From assembly GCF_003626915.1 (NCBI RefSeq), contig NZ_CP032570.1, positions 2,603,001-2,667,000 on the forward strand: a stretch of 64,000 nucleotides of DNA. The letters run 5' to 3'. Positions 12,854-22,764 of this stretch are shown piece by piece (within the stretch, counting starts at the first letter, position 1; each line of letters opens with the position of its first letter). The position numbers were made by a program, and so were the translations under genes. Under the pieces are notes generated by a model. It was not told the origin of the DNA. It saw nothing but the letters and a program-made list of their open reading frames with translations, and made no database searches. This DNA comes from Tsuneonella amylolytica (GTDB taxonomy: Bacteria > Pseudomonadota > Alphaproteobacteria > Sphingomonadales > Sphingomonadaceae).

Positions 12854-14494
12854 ATGTCGGCAAATGCAGGCGGTGCGAACGCCTTGGGCGCGATGCAGGA
12901 TTGGGATCTGGTCGTCACGCACCTGATCGATCATGCGGCCCGCGAGTACGGACATCGCGAGCACGTGACCCGGTGGGCCGACGGCAGTGAAACCCGGACG
13001 ACCTGGGCCGGGGTGCGGCGCGATGCCCTGAAGATGACCCAAGCGCTGCGGGCGGCGGGTGTCCGGACAGGCGACCGGATCGCCACGCTGGCGATGAACC
13101 ACAGCCGCCATCTCGTCACATGGTACGGCGCGGTGGGCGTGGGCGGGGTGCTCCACACGATCAACCCGCGCCTGTTCGAAGACCAGCTCGAATACATCGT
13201 CACGCACGCCGAGGACAAGGTGATGCTCTATGACGCGGTGTTCCAGCCGATCGTCGACAGGATGCGCGATCGCTGGCCCTGCATCGAAACCTACGTGTGC
13301 TTCGATTCCGCAGAGAACGCTCCGTCGTTCGAGGACTGGATCGGCGCGTACGACGGCGACACGCAATGGGCCGAAGTGGGCGAACGCGACCCGTGCATGC
13401 TGTGCTACACCAGCGGCACCACGGGCAATCCCAAGGGCGTGCTCTACGAACACCGCAGCACGCTGCTGCACGCGATGGCCGGGGTGCAGCCGAACCTTTT
13501 CGATTTCGATAGCCGGGCCGTGATGCTGCCGGTCGTCCCGATGTTCCATGCCGCCAGCTGGGGCCTGCCGTGGTCGGGCACCATCCCGGGCATCAAATTC
13601 GTCTATTCCGCGGTCAATGACCCGGCGGTGTTGTGCGAACTGATGGAACGCGAGGGTGTGACGCACTCCGCCGGCGTGCCGACGGTCTGGCTCGCCATGT
13701 TCAACTATCTCGATTCCATCGGCAAGGACGTGAAGGACGTCGGCAAGCTGGAACGTGCGATCATCGGCGGGTCGGCGGCGCCGCGCTTTATGATCGAGCG
13801 GCTGATGAACAACGGCGTCAGCGTCGCCCACGCCTGGGGCATGACCGAAACTTCGCCCATCGGCACGACGGGTTCGGAACCGTGGAAATGGGACGACATG
13901 TCTTTCGGCGAGCAGCTCGACATGGTCCAGAAGCAGGGCCGCCCGGCATTCGGCGTCGAACTGCGCTGCGTCGACCTCGACGATCCGGCGAAGGTCCTTC
14001 CGCGCGACGGGGAAACGTCGGGCGCGCTGCAGGTGCGGGGCCCGTGGGTCATCAAGCGCTATTTCAAGGCCGAGGAAGATGCGGTCGATGCGGACCAGTG
14101 GTTCGATACCGGCGATGTCGGCCTGATCCATCCCGACGGTACTTTGCAGCTGACCGACCGGACGAAGGACGTCATCAAGTCCGGCGGCGAATGGATCAGC
14201 TCGGTCGAGCTCGAGAATGCGGCCGTCGGGCATCCGGCGATCGCCGAGGCGGCCGCGATCGGCATCGCACACCCACGATGGGACGAACGCCCCATCCTCG
14301 TCTGCGTCGCGAAGGACGGCGCCGAGGTCACCGGAGCCGACGTGATCGAGCATCTGAGGGACAAGGTCGCCAAATGGTGGCTGCCCGACGCCGTCGAATT
14401 CGTCGACGACATCCCGCACACCGGTACCGGCAAGATCAGCAAGAAGGACTTGCGCGACCGGTTCGCCGACTATCGGTTCGAGGATGCCGGATGA
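12854..14494 (+). CDS. Acyl-CoA synthetase (long/medium-chain fatty acid--CoA ligase)
   Basis: A 546-residue member of the ANL adenylate-forming superfamily, activating a fatty acid to acyl-AMP and then acyl-CoA. The P-loop-like motif YTSGTTGNPKGV, the WGMTETSP block and the hinge region DRTKDVIKSGGEW are all seen. The catalytic lysine lies in TGTGKISKKDLR near the C-terminus. GAGGAG at 12842-12847, six bases before the ATG at 12854, fixes the start. The LNRTINPRLF-like segment near residue 100 fits medium/long-chain ligases better than acetyl-CoA synthetase, but chain length cannot be read from the sequence. The stop overlaps the next gene by four bases. Confidence 0.9.
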   Translation: MSANAGGANALGAMQDWDLVVTHLIDHAAREYGHREHVTRWADGSETRTTWAGVRRDALKMTQALRAAGVRTGDRIATLAMNHSRHLVTWYGAVGVGGVLHTINPRLFEDQLEYIVTHAEDKVMLYDAVFQPIVDRMRDRWPCIETYVCFDSAENAPSFEDWIGAYDGDTQWAEVGERDPCMLCYTSGTTGNPKGVLYEHRSTLLHAMAGVQPNLFDFDSRAVMLPVVPMFHAASWGLPWSGTIPGIKFVYSAVNDPAVLCELMEREGVTHSAGVPTVWLAMFNYLDSIGKDVKDVGKLERAIIGGSAAPRFMIERLMNNGVSVAHAWGMTETSPIGTTGSEPWKWDDMSFGEQLDMVQKQGRPAFGVELRCVDLDDPAKVLPRDGETSGALQVRGPWVIKRYFKAEEDAVDADQWFDTGDVGLIHPDGTLQLTDRTKDVIKSGGEWISSVELENAAVGHPAIAEAAAIGIAHPRWDERPILVCVAKDGAEVTGADVIEHLRDKVAKWWLPDAVEFVDDIPHTGTGKISKKDLRDRFADYRFEDAG

Positions 14495-14919
14495 CCGTGT
14501 TCATCGACCCGAGCCGTGCGAACTTCGAGGCGTTCAAGGCGTTACCGCGCGACGAGCCGATTCACATGCTGAACCTGCTCCGCTATCGCGAGATGGCCGA
14601 TTATCCGGAGGGGCATCCGAGCGCGGGACAAGGGTGGAGCGGCCGGCGAGCATACGAGGAATACGGCAAGACCAGCGGTCCTGTCTTCCGCCGCGTGGGC
14701 GGCGCGATGATCTGGCGGGGCGCATTCCAGACGATGGTGACCGGCCCCGACGATGAACGCTGGGACGACGGCTTCATCGCGAGTTACCCGAGCAGCGCGG
14801 CGTTTTTCGAGATGATCAAGGATCCGGACTACCAGGCGGCGGTCGTCAACCGCACCGCCGCACTCGCCGACAGCCGCCTCGTCCGGTTCGCCCCGCGAGA
14901 GGGCGGCGAGGGGTTCTAG
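14491..14919 (+). CDS. DUF1330 family protein
   Basis: A 142-residue member of the DUF1330 dimeric alpha/beta-barrel family. The fold is recognisable from PIHMLNLLRYREMADY near the N-terminus, AYEEYGKTSGPVFRRVGG in the middle and the SSAAFFEMIKDPDYQ block towards the C-terminus. No catalytic function is established for the family. It is translationally coupled (ATGA) to the acyl-CoA ligase, which suggests a role linked to fatty-acid activation, although that is only context. Its stop shares the tetranucleotide CTAG at 14916-14919 with the stop of the convergent hydrolase gene. Confidence 0.82.
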   Translation: MTVFIDPSRANFEAFKALPRDEPIHMLNLLRYREMADYPEGHPSAGQGWSGRRAYEEYGKTSGPVFRRVGGAMIWRGAFQTMVTGPDDERWDDGFIASYPSSAAFFEMIKDPDYQAAVVNRTAALADSRLVRFAPREGGEGF

Positions 14920-15623
14920 GGCCGGCTCAGAACTTCGTCGAACAATGCGTGCATCGCCGACCAGCTCTGCCGGTCGGCGCTGGCATCGTATGCCGGGTTT
15001 TCAGTGCCATCGAGCATGCACGGGTTGGTGAAGCCGTGCGCCACGCCGGCATAGCTGTGGAAGTGCCAGTCGGCGCCGACGGCATCCATTTCCTCCCAGA
15101 ACCCGATCACCTGCTCGCGCGGAACCAGCGTATCGGCGTCGCCGTGGCAGACGAGGATGCGCGGGACGATGGGCCGGTCGGCCCGGGCCTCCGTATCGAG
15201 CAGGCCGTGGAAGCTCGCGACCGCCAGCAGGTCCGCACCGTCGCGGGCGAGTTCCAGTACGGCTTGCCCGCCCATGCAGAATCCGATGGCGAGCATCGGA
15301 AGGCCTGGCGTATGCTGGCGCAATGCGCCGAGACCTGCACGCAACCGGCGGCGGAACGCTGCGGCATCGCCGCGCATGGCCCCGCCCATGGCGAAAGCTT
15401 CCGCCATGTCGGTGGGCGCGCGGCCGTAGAAATCGCAAATGAGCGCCGCGTAGCCGGCATCTGCCAGCGCAAGCGCCTTCGCCTCGACCCCAGGGGTCGT
15501 GTTGAAGATCGTCGGAAAAACGGCGACCGCCGCGCGCGGGGTACAGGTCGGACGGGCCAGCAGCCCGACGAGCGCGGTGTCGCCGTCGCGATAGGCGACT
15601 TCCTCGAAACCGGTCCGGCTCAC
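14916..15623 (-). CDS. Dienelactone hydrolase family protein
   Basis: A 235-residue alpha/beta hydrolase of the dienelactone hydrolase family. The nucleophile is the Cys of GFCMGG (G-x-C-x-G-G), the acid is in CHGDADTLV, and the His in [11 protein letters not shown] completes the triad. No signal peptide is seen. The start is a GTG at 15623 that overlaps the cysK stop as GTGA; an ATG start would need a longer frame that reads through cysK in the wrong phase. It is the third gene of an MFS-cysK-hydrolase unit with four-base overlaps throughout. Members act on many ester or lactone substrates, so the reaction is unknown. Confidence 0.85.
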   Translation of the reverse strand: MSRTGFEEVAYRDGDTALVGLLARPTCTPRAAVAVFPTIFNTTPGVEAKALALADAGYAALICDFYGRAPTDMAEAFAMGGAMRGDAAAFRRRLRAGLGALRQHTPGLPMLAIGFCMGGQAVLELARDGADLLAVASFHGLLDTEARADRPIVPRILVCHGDADTLVPREQVIGFWEEMDAVGADWHFHSYAGVAHGFTNPCMLDGTENPAYDASADRQSWSAMHALFDEVLSRP

Positions 15624-16537
15624 TCGGGCAGGAAGTCCGGCACCGAGAGGTACCGTTCGCCGGTGTCGTAGTTGAAGCCCAGCACGCGTGCCGCAGGATC
15701 GAGATCGGGCAGCTTCTGCCTGATCGCCGCCAGCGTCGCGCCGCTGGAGATGCCGACGAGGATGCCTTCCTTCGCCGCGCACTGGCGGGCCATGTCCTTG
15801 GCATCCGTCGGGTCGACCTGGATAGCGCCGTCGATCGCCCCGGTGTGAAGATTGGCGGGGACGAAGCCGGCACCGATGCCCTGAATCGGGTGCGGGCCGG
15901 GATCGCCGCCGCTGATGACGGGCGACAGGGTGGGTTCCACCGCCCAGGCCTGCATGCCGGGCCATTCCTTCTTCAACACTTCCGCGCAGCCGGTCAGGTG
16001 ACCGCCGGTGCCGACGCCGGTGATCATCGCGTCGATGGGGCTGTCGGCGAAGTCCGCCAGTATTTCGCGCGCTGTCGTGCGGGCATGAACCTGCCAGTTG
16101 CTTTCGTTGTCGAACTGGCTGGGCATCCAGGCCCCGTCGGTTTGGCCGACGAGTTCCTGCGCGCGCGAGATCGCGCCCTTCATGCCGCCTTCCTTGGGGG
16201 TGAGGTCGAAGGTCGCGCCATAGGCCAGCATGAGGCGGCGGCGCTCGATGCTCATGCTTTCCGGCATGACGAGCACGAGCTTGTAGCCCTTGACCGCCGC
16301 GACCATCGCCAGGCCGATGCCGGTGTTGCCGCTGGTCGGTTCGATGACCGTGCCGCCGGGTTTCAGCGCACCCGATTTCTCGGCATCCTCGATCATCGCC
16401 AGCGCGATGCGGTCCTTGATCGAGCCGCCGGGGTTCGTGCGTTCGCTTTTTACCCAGACTTCGTGGTCGGGAAACAGGCGCGATAGGCGGATGTGCGGCG
16501 TGTTGCCGATTGTGGCGAGGACGCTGTCGGCTTTCAT
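15620..16537 (-). CDS. cysK: Cysteine synthase A
   Basis: A 305-residue PLP-dependent O-acetylserine sulfhydrylase making cysteine from O-acetylserine and sulfide. The PLP lysine is in [11 protein letters not shown] near residue 43, the substrate loop is [11 protein letters not shown], and [10 protein letters not shown] binds the PLP phosphate. The C-terminal [11 protein letters not shown] block is also typical. AGGAGG a few bases before the ATG at 16537 supports the start. It overlaps the upstream MFS gene (ATGA) and the downstream hydrolase (GTGA). CysM-type enzymes are similar, but the sequence fits CysK better. Confidence 0.93.
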   Translation of the reverse strand: MKADSVLATIGNTPHIRLSRLFPDHEVWVKSERTNPGGSIKDRIALAMIEDAEKSGALKPGGTVIEPTSGNTGIGLAMVAAVKGYKLVLVMPESMSIERRRLMLAYGATFDLTPKEGGMKGAISRAQELVGQTDGAWMPSQFDNESNWQVHARTTAREILADFADSPIDAMITGVGTGGHLTGCAEVLKKEWPGMQAWAVEPTLSPVISGGDPGPHPIQGIGAGFVPANLHTGAIDGAIQVDPTDAKDMARQCAAKEGILVGISSGATLAAIRQKLPDLDPAARVLGFNYDTGERYLSVPDFLPE

Positions 16538-17814
16538 GGGGTGGCCTCCTGGGCTTTGCGTTCGTCGAGATGTTGGGGAGGGTCGAAGGTCTTGGCAAGC
16601 CTCAGTTCGGGAAAGAGCCGGGCCCAATAAAGCGTGACCGCGATCGCGGCGACGCCGCCGGCGACGACCGCCGCGACCGGGCCGATGACCGATGCGAGCA
16701 GACCCGACTCGGTTTCACCGAGCTCGTTCGAAGCTGAGATCGTCAGCGCCGAAACCGCGCCGACCCGGCCGCGCATCTCGTCGGGCGTGTGAAGCTGGAT
16801 CAGCGATTGCCGGACGTAGACCGACACCATGTCGGCCGCCCCCGCCACGACGAGCGCGACGAGGCTGAGCCAGAAATAGCGCGACAGGCCGAATGTCACG
16901 ATCGCGACCGCAAACAGCAGGACGGCACCCAGCATCTTGATCCCGACGTCGGTCTTCATCGGAAAGATGGAGAACCAGATCGACGCCCCGGTCGCGCCGA
17001 TACCCATGCCGGCCGCCAGGATCCCGAACCCGTCCGCGCCGACGCCTAGGATATCGCGGGCGAAAACCGGCAGGAGCGCCGTCGCGCCTGCGAACAGCAC
17101 GACGAACAGATCGAGCGTGATCGTCGCCATGACGAGACGGTTGTTACGCACGTAGCTGAACCCGTCGACCACGCGCTGGATCGGCCGACGGTCCTTCTGA
17201 ACGGCCGGCTGCGGGACCGGCGAAATCAGGAAGATGAGAACGAGCGCGGCGGCAAACATCGCGGAGATCGACGCGTAGGCGACATCGGGGTGGATGGCGT
17301 AGAGCACACCGCCCACGCTCGGTCCCGCGATGGTCCCCACCTGCCAGGCCATGGAACTGACCGCGATGGCGGTCGGCAAGACTTCGCGCGGAACCAGATT
17401 GGGAGCGAGCGCGGAATATGCGGGGCCGGAAAACGCGCGCGCGACGCCGACGAACATCGCCGCGACGAACAGGAACGGCAATGTCAGCCCGTCGCTCCAG
17501 GTCAGGTAACCCAGCATCGCGGCGTTGATCGTAAGCAACAGTGTCGTCCAGCGTACGATCCAGCGCCGATCGTAGGTGTCCGCGATCAGGCCGACGACCG
17601 GCGTCAGCAGGAACAGCGGGACGAACTGGACGAGCCCGATAAGGCCCAGCAACAGCGCCGATTCCTTGATGTCCATCGTCAGGCGGGCGAGGCTGTAGAC
17701 CTGCCAGCCGATGATGATGGACTGGGCGCTGATCGCGATCGTGCCGAGCAGCCGGGACAGGAAATATGCCCGGAAGTTGGCGATCGTGATGGGATGGCGG
17801 AGCGCGCTCACCAT
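16534..17814 (-). CDS. MFS transporter (EntS/MFS_3-like exporter)
   Basis: A 426-residue major facilitator with about twelve predicted membrane segments. It begins with [19 protein letters not shown], typical of the MFS_3/EntS-like group of drug or siderophore exporters. The loop between segments 2 and 3 shows [15 protein letters not shown], the MFS signature. I start at the ATG at 17814; a TTG 12 codons upstream would add an unconvincing basic stretch. It is the first gene of the unit with cysK and the dienelactone hydrolase-like gene. The substrate is unknown; export of a thiol compound would fit the cysK partner, but that is speculation. Confidence 0.87.
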   Translation of the reverse strand: MVSALRHPITIANFRAYFLSRLLGTIAISAQSIIIGWQVYSLARLTMDIKESALLLGLIGLVQFVPLFLLTPVVGLIADTYDRRWIVRWTTLLLTINAAMLGYLTWSDGLTLPFLFVAAMFVGVARAFSGPAYSALAPNLVPREVLPTAIAVSSMAWQVGTIAGPSVGGVLYAIHPDVAYASISAMFAAALVLIFLISPVPQPAVQKDRRPIQRVVDGFSYVRNNRLVMATITLDLFVVLFAGATALLPVFARDILGVGADGFGILAAGMGIGATGASIWFSIFPMKTDVGIKMLGAVLLFAVAIVTFGLSRYFWLSLVALVVAGAADMVSVYVRQSLIQLHTPDEMRGRVGAVSALTISASNELGETESGLLASVIGPVAAVVAGGVAAIAVTLYWARLFPELRLAKTFDPPQHLDERKAQEATP

Positions 17815-17913
17815 CCGCCGATGGCAGCGCCAAGCGCGCTTGCCAAGCAAGGGCTGCCCGTCAGCGGTGGAGCAAAACTTTGGCGCGCCGAACCGGCGCC
17901 GAAAAAGAGAAGG

Positions 17914-18252
17914 TCAGCGCGACCGGCGCAAGCGCGGATTGGGCTGCAGCGATTCGATGATGCGCATGAAATCGTCGAGCCGGATGATCCGTTCGAACTG
18001 GAAACCCGCCCGTTCGTCGCGCGTCCAGATGCAATAGGCTTCGATCCGCCCGATCTCCGGCAAGCGGATGATCACCCGGTCTCCGCGCGCGATCGTGTCG
18101 GCTCCGTCGACCATGAAGCCGTGTGCCGACAGGTTGGCGACGTGCATCTTGATGTCGCCGCGCTCGTGATGTTCGGCGATCACCGGATAATCGACCGGAT
18201 GCCGCGCCGCACGACGCAGATCGGTGACCGACAACTGAGCTCCGACAGACAC
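17914..18252 (-). CDS. PilZ domain protein (second stand-alone copy)
   Basis: A 112-residue PilZ protein. The basic switch region RRAARHPVDYPV contains RxxxR, and NLSAHGFMVD matches N-x-S-x-x-G, so c-di-GMP binding is plausible. I prefer the GTG at 18252, preceded by GGAGGG and GGAG. The frame could be extended to a TTG at 18342, but the added residues show no PilZ character. GGTTAA (TTAACC on the gene strand) occurs at 18312-18317, about 60 bases upstream. It lies between tyrS and the MFS-cysK unit on the same strand, with gaps of about 100 bases on each side, and may be transcribed alone. Confidence 0.8.
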   Translation of the reverse strand: MSVGAQLSVTDLRRAARHPVDYPVIAEHHERGDIKMHVANLSAHGFMVDGADTIARGDRVIIRLPEIGRIEAYCIWTRDERAGFQFERIIRLDDFMRIIESLQPNPRLRRSR

Positions 18253-18363
18253 GCTCCACGACCCTCCCTGGTTGGTGGAGCGGTCATATCGCCGAATAAA
18301 CGCTGATATTGGGTTAATCCGCAGCGTCCCAATTCGGGACAATGCGCTGAAACCATTGATAAT

Positions 18364-19569
18364 TCAGCGGAGCACGCCGTGCTTTTTCTTGCCGAGGCTG
18401 ATGCGGCCCGCCCGCGCCGGAGCGGCAGGATCGGTGACCGGCTCACCGTCGATCTTCACCGCGCCCTCGGCGATCTTGCGCTTCGCTTCGCCGTTGGAAG
18501 CGGTGAAACCGAACGCTGTCAGCGCGGATGCCCAGTTCGTGCCCGCATCAAGCACGAGCGTCGGCAGATCCTCCCCCGCGCCGCCCGCGAACGTGGCCGA
18601 GGCGGTGCTCTCCGCCGACCGCGCTGCTTCCTCGCCCCGCACCAGCGCAGTCACCTCGTTGGCGAGCACGACCTTGGCGGCGTTAATCTCGGCACCCTGC
18701 AGGTTTTCCAGGCGGGCGATCTCGTCCAGCGGCAGGTCGGTGAAGAGGCGCAGGAAGCGGCCGACGTCGCGGTCGTCGACGTTGCGCCAGTATTGCCAGA
18801 AATCCCACGCCGGCAGTTGCTCTTCATTGAGCCATACCGCGCCTGCAGCCGTCTTGCCCATCTTGCCGCCGTCGGCGGTCGTGAGCAGAGGCGTGGTGAG
18901 ACCGAACAACTCCGCCCCGTCCATGCGCCGGCCGAGTTCCACCCCGTTGACGATGTTGCCCCACTGGTCGCTGCCGCCCATCTGCAGGCGGACGCCCATC
19001 TCCTTCGAAAGATGGCGGAAGTCGTAGCCCTGCAGGATCATGTAGTTGAATTCGAGGAACGTCATCGGCTGCTCGCGATCCAGCCGCAACCGGACCGAAT
19101 CGAACGTCAGCATCCGGTTTACCGTGAAGTGGGTACCCACCTCCTGCAGCAGTTCGATGTAGCCAAGTTCGCCGAGCCAATCGTGGTTGTTGACCATCAC
19201 CGCGTCGGTCGGACCATCGCCGAAGACGAGCAGGCGATCGAAAGCGGTGCGGATGCCGGCGATGTTGTCCGCGATCGCTTCGTCGGTCAGCATCTTGCGG
19301 CTCTCGTCGCGGCCGGTCGGATCGCCGATGCGGGTCGTCCCGCCGCCCATCACCACGATCGGCTTATGGCCCGTCTGCTGGAGCCGACGAAGCATCATGA
19401 TCTGCACGAGGCTACCGATGTGCAGCGATGGCGCCGTCGCGTCGAAGCCGATGTACCCGGGCACGATCTGGCGCGCGGCGAGGGCGTCCAGCCCCGCTGC
19501 ATCGGTCGTCTGGTGGACATAGCCCCGCTCTTCGAGCAGGCGCAGCAGATCGGATTTGGTCTCGCTCAT
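18364..19569 (-). CDS. tyrS: Tyrosyl-tRNA synthetase
   Basis: A 401-residue class I aminoacyl-tRNA synthetase that charges tRNA-Tyr. The HIGH-like motif is seen as LHIGSLVQ, and the KMSKS-like loop as [12 protein letters not shown]-terminal S4 RNA-binding domain covers about the last 60 residues, with [17 protein letters not shown]. Length is typical of the TyrRS subgroup with the S4 domain. It is divergent from the DOMON-like gene, with only 31 bases between the two starts, which must contain both promoters or overlap upstream signals. Confidence 0.95.
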   Translation of the reverse strand: MSETKSDLLRLLEERGYVHQTTDAAGLDALAARQIVPGYIGFDATAPSLHIGSLVQIMMLRRLQQTGHKPIVVMGGGTTRIGDPTGRDESRKMLTDEAIADNIAGIRTAFDRLLVFGDGPTDAVMVNNHDWLGELGYIELLQEVGTHFTVNRMLTFDSVRLRLDREQPMTFLEFNYMILQGYDFRHLSKEMGVRLQMGGSDQWGNIVNGVELGRRMDGAELFGLTTPLLTTADGGKMGKTAAGAVWLNEEQLPAWDFWQYWRNVDDRDVGRFLRLFTDLPLDEIARLENLQGAEINAAKVVLANEVTALVRGEEAARSAESTASATFAGGAGEDLPTLVLDAGTNWASALTAFGFTASNGEAKRKIAEGAVKIDGEPVTDPAAPARAGRISLGKKKHGVLR

Positions 19570-19600
19570 GGCGGCGGGCGGTTAGCACGGGGGGCGAGCC

Positions 19601-20143
19601 ATGCAAACGCATCGATTGACGGCCCATCCTTCCCGGCCGCCGCTTGCGGTGACCGCGGTGGAGGCCAAGGTAATCGGGCACACGGCCGACTGGCTGCGTG
19701 TGCGCTGGCGGGTGGAAGGCAGCGGCAAGCTTGTCGTCCCGCCGTTCGCCGGTCGGGGGCGCGCCGACGAGCTTTGGCGCACGACCTGTTTCGAACTGTT
19801 CCTGCGACCGGTGGGCGGCGCGGCCTACAGCGAATTCAACCTGTCACCGTCGGAGCGCTGGGCGGCATACGACTTCGCCTCCTATCGCGAGGGCATGACC
19901 GAGCGGCCCGCCTCGCGCGAGCCCGACTGCGCGATGCGCCAGGGAAGCACGTTCGCCATTTTCGATGCGGCCATTCCGGCCGACCTCATCCCCTTGGGGC
20001 GCTGCGATGCGAACTTCGCGGCCGTCGTGGAGGAGGAGGGCGGGGCCGTCAGCTACTGGGCGCTGGCGCATCCCGAAGCCAAGCCCGACTTCCACGACCC
20101 GTCTTGCTTCGTCGCCGAGGTTGGGCCACCCGACGGATCATGA
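19601..20143 (+). CDS. DOMON-like domain protein
   Basis: A 180-residue protein of a family annotated as DOMON-like, a beta-sandwich related to sugar- or heme-binding modules. Features seen are LRVRWRVEGSGKLVVPP, the WRTTCFELFL block and YSEFNLSPSERWAAYDF. No signal peptide or membrane segment is present, so it appears cytosolic. Its stop overlaps the DUF1343 start (ATGA), and this pair recurs in sphingomonads. The partner suggests a role in handling cell-wall sugars, but neither ligand nor reaction can be read here. Confidence 0.78.
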   Translation: MQTHRLTAHPSRPPLAVTAVEAKVIGHTADWLRVRWRVEGSGKLVVPPFAGRGRADELWRTTCFELFLRPVGGAAYSEFNLSPSERWAAYDFASYREGMTERPASREPDCAMRQGSTFAIFDAAIPADLIPLGRCDANFAAVVEEEGGAVSYWALAHPEAKPDFHDPSCFVAEVGPPDGS

Positions 20144-21339
20144 AATTCGGCATCGACCGGCTCTTGGAAGAGCCAAGCCTTCTTGCGCAACTCAAAGGCC
20201 GCCGCGTCGCGCTCGTCGCGCACCCGGCGTCGGTAACGGCGGATCTGACGCACAGTCTCGACGCGCTGGTCGCCGCTGGGGTGAACGTCACCAGCGCGTT
20301 CGGTCCGCAGCATGGGTTGAAGGGCGACAAGCAGGACAACATGGTCGAGACCGCGGACGAGACCGATCCGCAGTACGGCATCCCAGTATTCAGCCTTTAT
20401 GGCGACGTGCGCCGTCCCAGCGGCCAGATGATGAGCACCGCCGACGTGTTCCTGTTCGACCTGCAGGACCTCGGCTGCCGGATCTACACCTTCGTCACCA
20501 CGCTGCTCTACCTGCTCGAAGCGGCGGCGCAGCACGGCAAGGAAGTCTGGGTGCTCGATCGCCCGAACCCGGCCGGTCGCCCGATCGAAGGGACACTGCT
20601 CGTTGGGGGGCAGGAAAGTTTCGTCGGTGCGGCGGAAATGCCGATGCGGCATGGGCTGACGATGGGCGAGATGGGCCACTGGTTCATCCGCCGGTTCGGG
20701 ATCGACGTGGCATACCGTGTCGTCGAAATGGATAGCTGGCGGCCCGACGATGCGCCGGGCTTCGGCTGGCCGGAGGATCGGGTATGGATAAATCCCAGTC
20801 CCAACGCCGCCAGCCTCAACATGGCGCGCGCCTATGCCGGGACGGTGATGCTGGAGGGGACCAACCTCAGCGAAGGGCGGGGGACGACGCGGCCACTCGA
20901 GGTGTTGTTCGGTGCCCCCGACCTCGAACCACTGGCGGTCCTACGCGAGATGCGGGACTTCGCGCCCGACTGGCTGGCCGGTTGCGCGATCCGGCCGTGC
21001 TATTTCGAGCCGACGTTTCACAAGCATGCAAAGACGCTGTGCGGCGGCTTGATGATCCATGCCGAACACGCGTTCTACGATCACCACGCATTTCGCCCGT
21101 GGCGTTTGCAGGCGCTCGCATTCAAGGCGATTCGCCGCCTGCACCCGGACTACGACCTGTGGCGCGACTTCGCCTACGAGTACGAATTCGGCCGCCTCGC
21201 AATCGATGTCATCAACGGCGGTCCGGCCCTGCGCGCGTGGGTCGACGACCCCGCATCCGTGCCGGACGATCTCGAAACGGTCGCCGGTACCGACGAGGCG
21301 GCGTGGCGCGAACAGATCTCCCCGGTTCTGCTGTACTGA
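20140..21339 (+). CDS. DUF1343 protein, NamZ-type exo-beta-N-acetylmuramidase family
   Basis: A 399-residue DUF1343 protein. The family includes Bacillus NamZ, an exo-beta-N-acetylmuramidase that releases MurNAc from peptidoglycan fragments. Conserved blocks include FGPQHGLKGDKQDNM, the DLQDLGCRIYTF segment, LDRPNPAGR and LEGTNLSEGRGTTRP. Unlike secreted NamZ it begins directly with MKFGIDRLL and has no signal peptide, so it probably acts on internalised muropeptides. It is coupled to the DOMON-like gene. Together with LdcA and the Mur-ligase-like gene further along, it supports a peptidoglycan recycling capacity. Confidence 0.85.
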   Translation: MKFGIDRLLEEPSLLAQLKGRRVALVAHPASVTADLTHSLDALVAAGVNVTSAFGPQHGLKGDKQDNMVETADETDPQYGIPVFSLYGDVRRPSGQMMSTADVFLFDLQDLGCRIYTFVTTLLYLLEAAAQHGKEVWVLDRPNPAGRPIEGTLLVGGQESFVGAAEMPMRHGLTMGEMGHWFIRRFGIDVAYRVVEMDSWRPDDAPGFGWPEDRVWINPSPNAASLNMARAYAGTVMLEGTNLSEGRGTTRPLEVLFGAPDLEPLAVLREMRDFAPDWLAGCAIRPCYFEPTFHKHAKTLCGGLMIHAEHAFYDHHAFRPWRLQALAFKAIRRLHPDYDLWRDFAYEYEFGRLAIDVINGGPALRAWVDDPASVPDDLETVAGTDEAAWREQISPVLLY

Positions 21340-21357
21340 ATTTTCTAAAAAGGCGCG

Positions 21358-21381
21358 TAACCGGTTGACGCGCGCCGGTTA
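21358..21381. promoter_or_regulatory. TAACCGG-N10-CCGGTTA dyad around a TTGACG
   Basis: Perfect 7-bp inverted arms at 21358-21364 and 21375-21381 enclose a TTGACG at 21365-21370, a possible -35 element. The site lies 57 bases upstream of the spinster-type MFS gene and 19 bases after the DUF1343 stop. It could be an operator or a weak hairpin; no U-run follows it. Confidence 0.4.
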
Positions 21382-21437
21382 GTCGCAGACCTTCCGTTCC
21401 GAAGCGGCCCTCGACGGCCGCAACGGAGAGGACATAG

Positions 21438-22754
21438 ATGGCGACTGCCCCGGCCCAACAGGCCACCCGGCGCGGCGTGACCGCGACAATGTGGATCCTG
21501 CTGATCGTCTACATCTTCAATTTCATCGACCGGCAGATCGTCAACATCCTTGCCGAGCCGATCGCGAAGGATCTTAACCTCTCCGACACCCAGATCGGGT
21601 TGATGACGGGCCTCGCGTTCGCCCTGTTCTACACGGTGCTCGGCCTGCCCATCGCCCGGTATGCCGACCGGCCGCAGACGAGCCGGCCGCGGTTGATCGC
21701 GGTAGCGCTGGCCACCTGGTCGGCGATGACCGCCATCTGCGGTATCGCACAGAATTTCTGGCAACTTCTCCTGGCGCGTATCGGCGTCGGAGTGGGGGAA
21801 GCGGGATGCACTCCTGCGGCGCATTCGCTGATCAGCGACATCGTACCCAACGAACGGCGCGCTTCGGCTCTTGCGTTCTATGCGCTGGGTATCCCGGTCG
21901 GAACCCTGCTCGGCATGATCATCGGCGGCCAGCTCGCCGACGCGGTCGGCTGGCGCATGGCGTTCGTCATCGTCGGACTTCCGGGTGTGATCATGGCTGT
22001 CGTCGTGTGGACCGTCCTGAAGGAGCCCCGCTTTTCGGACGTGTTCCGCGAGCGGGCGGCGGCGCAAGCGGCCCAGCAGGCCGACGAACCCGTGCTTCCG
22101 CTGATCCCGCGTATCCGCGCGATGCTGAAGCCCATCCTGGGCTCGCGCGCGATGGTCCTTCTGCTGGTCGCAGCCTCCAGCGCGGCCTTCCTCAGCTATG
22201 GCAAGACGACCTGGGCGACGATCTTCTTCCAGCGTACGCACGGTCTTTCTCCGGGCGAAGTCGGCCTGTACTTCGGTATCGTCAACGGTATCGCCGGCAT
22301 CCTTGGCACATGGCTGGGCGGCAAGATCGCCGACCGCTGGGGGGCCATCAATCGCCGGCATGTGCTGACCGCGCCGGCGATCGGAATGGCCGTTGCGATC
22401 CCCATCGCCTACCTCGGGTATGCGGCCGAAGACTGGCGTATCGCGCTTGTCCTCCTGTTTCTTCCCACCGTCCTCAATTCGCTCTACTACGGGCCGGTCT
22501 ATTCGAGCGTGCAGGGGCTTGTCCCGATCCGCTCGCGCGCGATGGCGGCCGCAGTGCTGCTGTTCTTCCAGAACCTCATCGGGCTGGGCTTCGGACCACT
22601 GCTGTTCGGAATGCTGTCGGACGCAATCAAGCCGAGCTTCGGCGAGGACAGCGTGCAGGTGGTTCTGTACACCGCAACTCTGCTGGGGCTTCTGCCGGCA
22701 TTCTTCTTCTGGCGCTGCAGCCTGCGACTGAACGACGAACTCGACCGGCAATAA
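21438..22754 (+). CDS. MFS transporter, spinster-like family
   Basis: A 438-residue major facilitator with about twelve membrane segments. The first begins MWILLIVYIFNFIDRQIVN, and IARYADRPQTSRPRLIA occupies the segment 2-3 loop; both are typical of the bacterial spinster-like group often annotated as sphingolipid or hexuronate transporters. GGAGAGG a few bases before the ATG at 21438 sets the start. The gene stands alone between DUF1343 and a convergent small gene. The substrate is unknown. A TAACCGG/CCGGTTA dyad upstream may control it. Confidence 0.86.
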   Translation: MATAPAQQATRRGVTATMWILLIVYIFNFIDRQIVNILAEPIAKDLNLSDTQIGLMTGLAFALFYTVLGLPIARYADRPQTSRPRLIAVALATWSAMTAICGIAQNFWQLLLARIGVGVGEAGCTPAAHSLISDIVPNERRASALAFYALGIPVGTLLGMIIGGQLADAVGWRMAFVIVGLPGVIMAVVVWTVLKEPRFSDVFRERAAAQAAQQADEPVLPLIPRIRAMLKPILGSRAMVLLLVAASSAAFLSYGKTTWATIFFQRTHGLSPGEVGLYFGIVNGIAGILGTWLGGKIADRWGAINRRHVLTAPAIGMAVAIPIAYLGYAAEDWRIALVLLFLPTVLNSLYYGPVYSSVQGLVPIRSRAMAAAVLLFFQNLIGLGFGPLLFGMLSDAIKPSFGEDSVQVVLYTATLLGLLPAFFFWRCSLRLNDELDRQ

Positions 22755-22764
22755 CGGCCGGGGG

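Noticed and set aside
17815-17850. TTG start for the EntS-like MFS transporter
   Set aside because: The added residues are strongly basic and unlike the family. The ATG at 17814 places the conserved N-terminus correctly.
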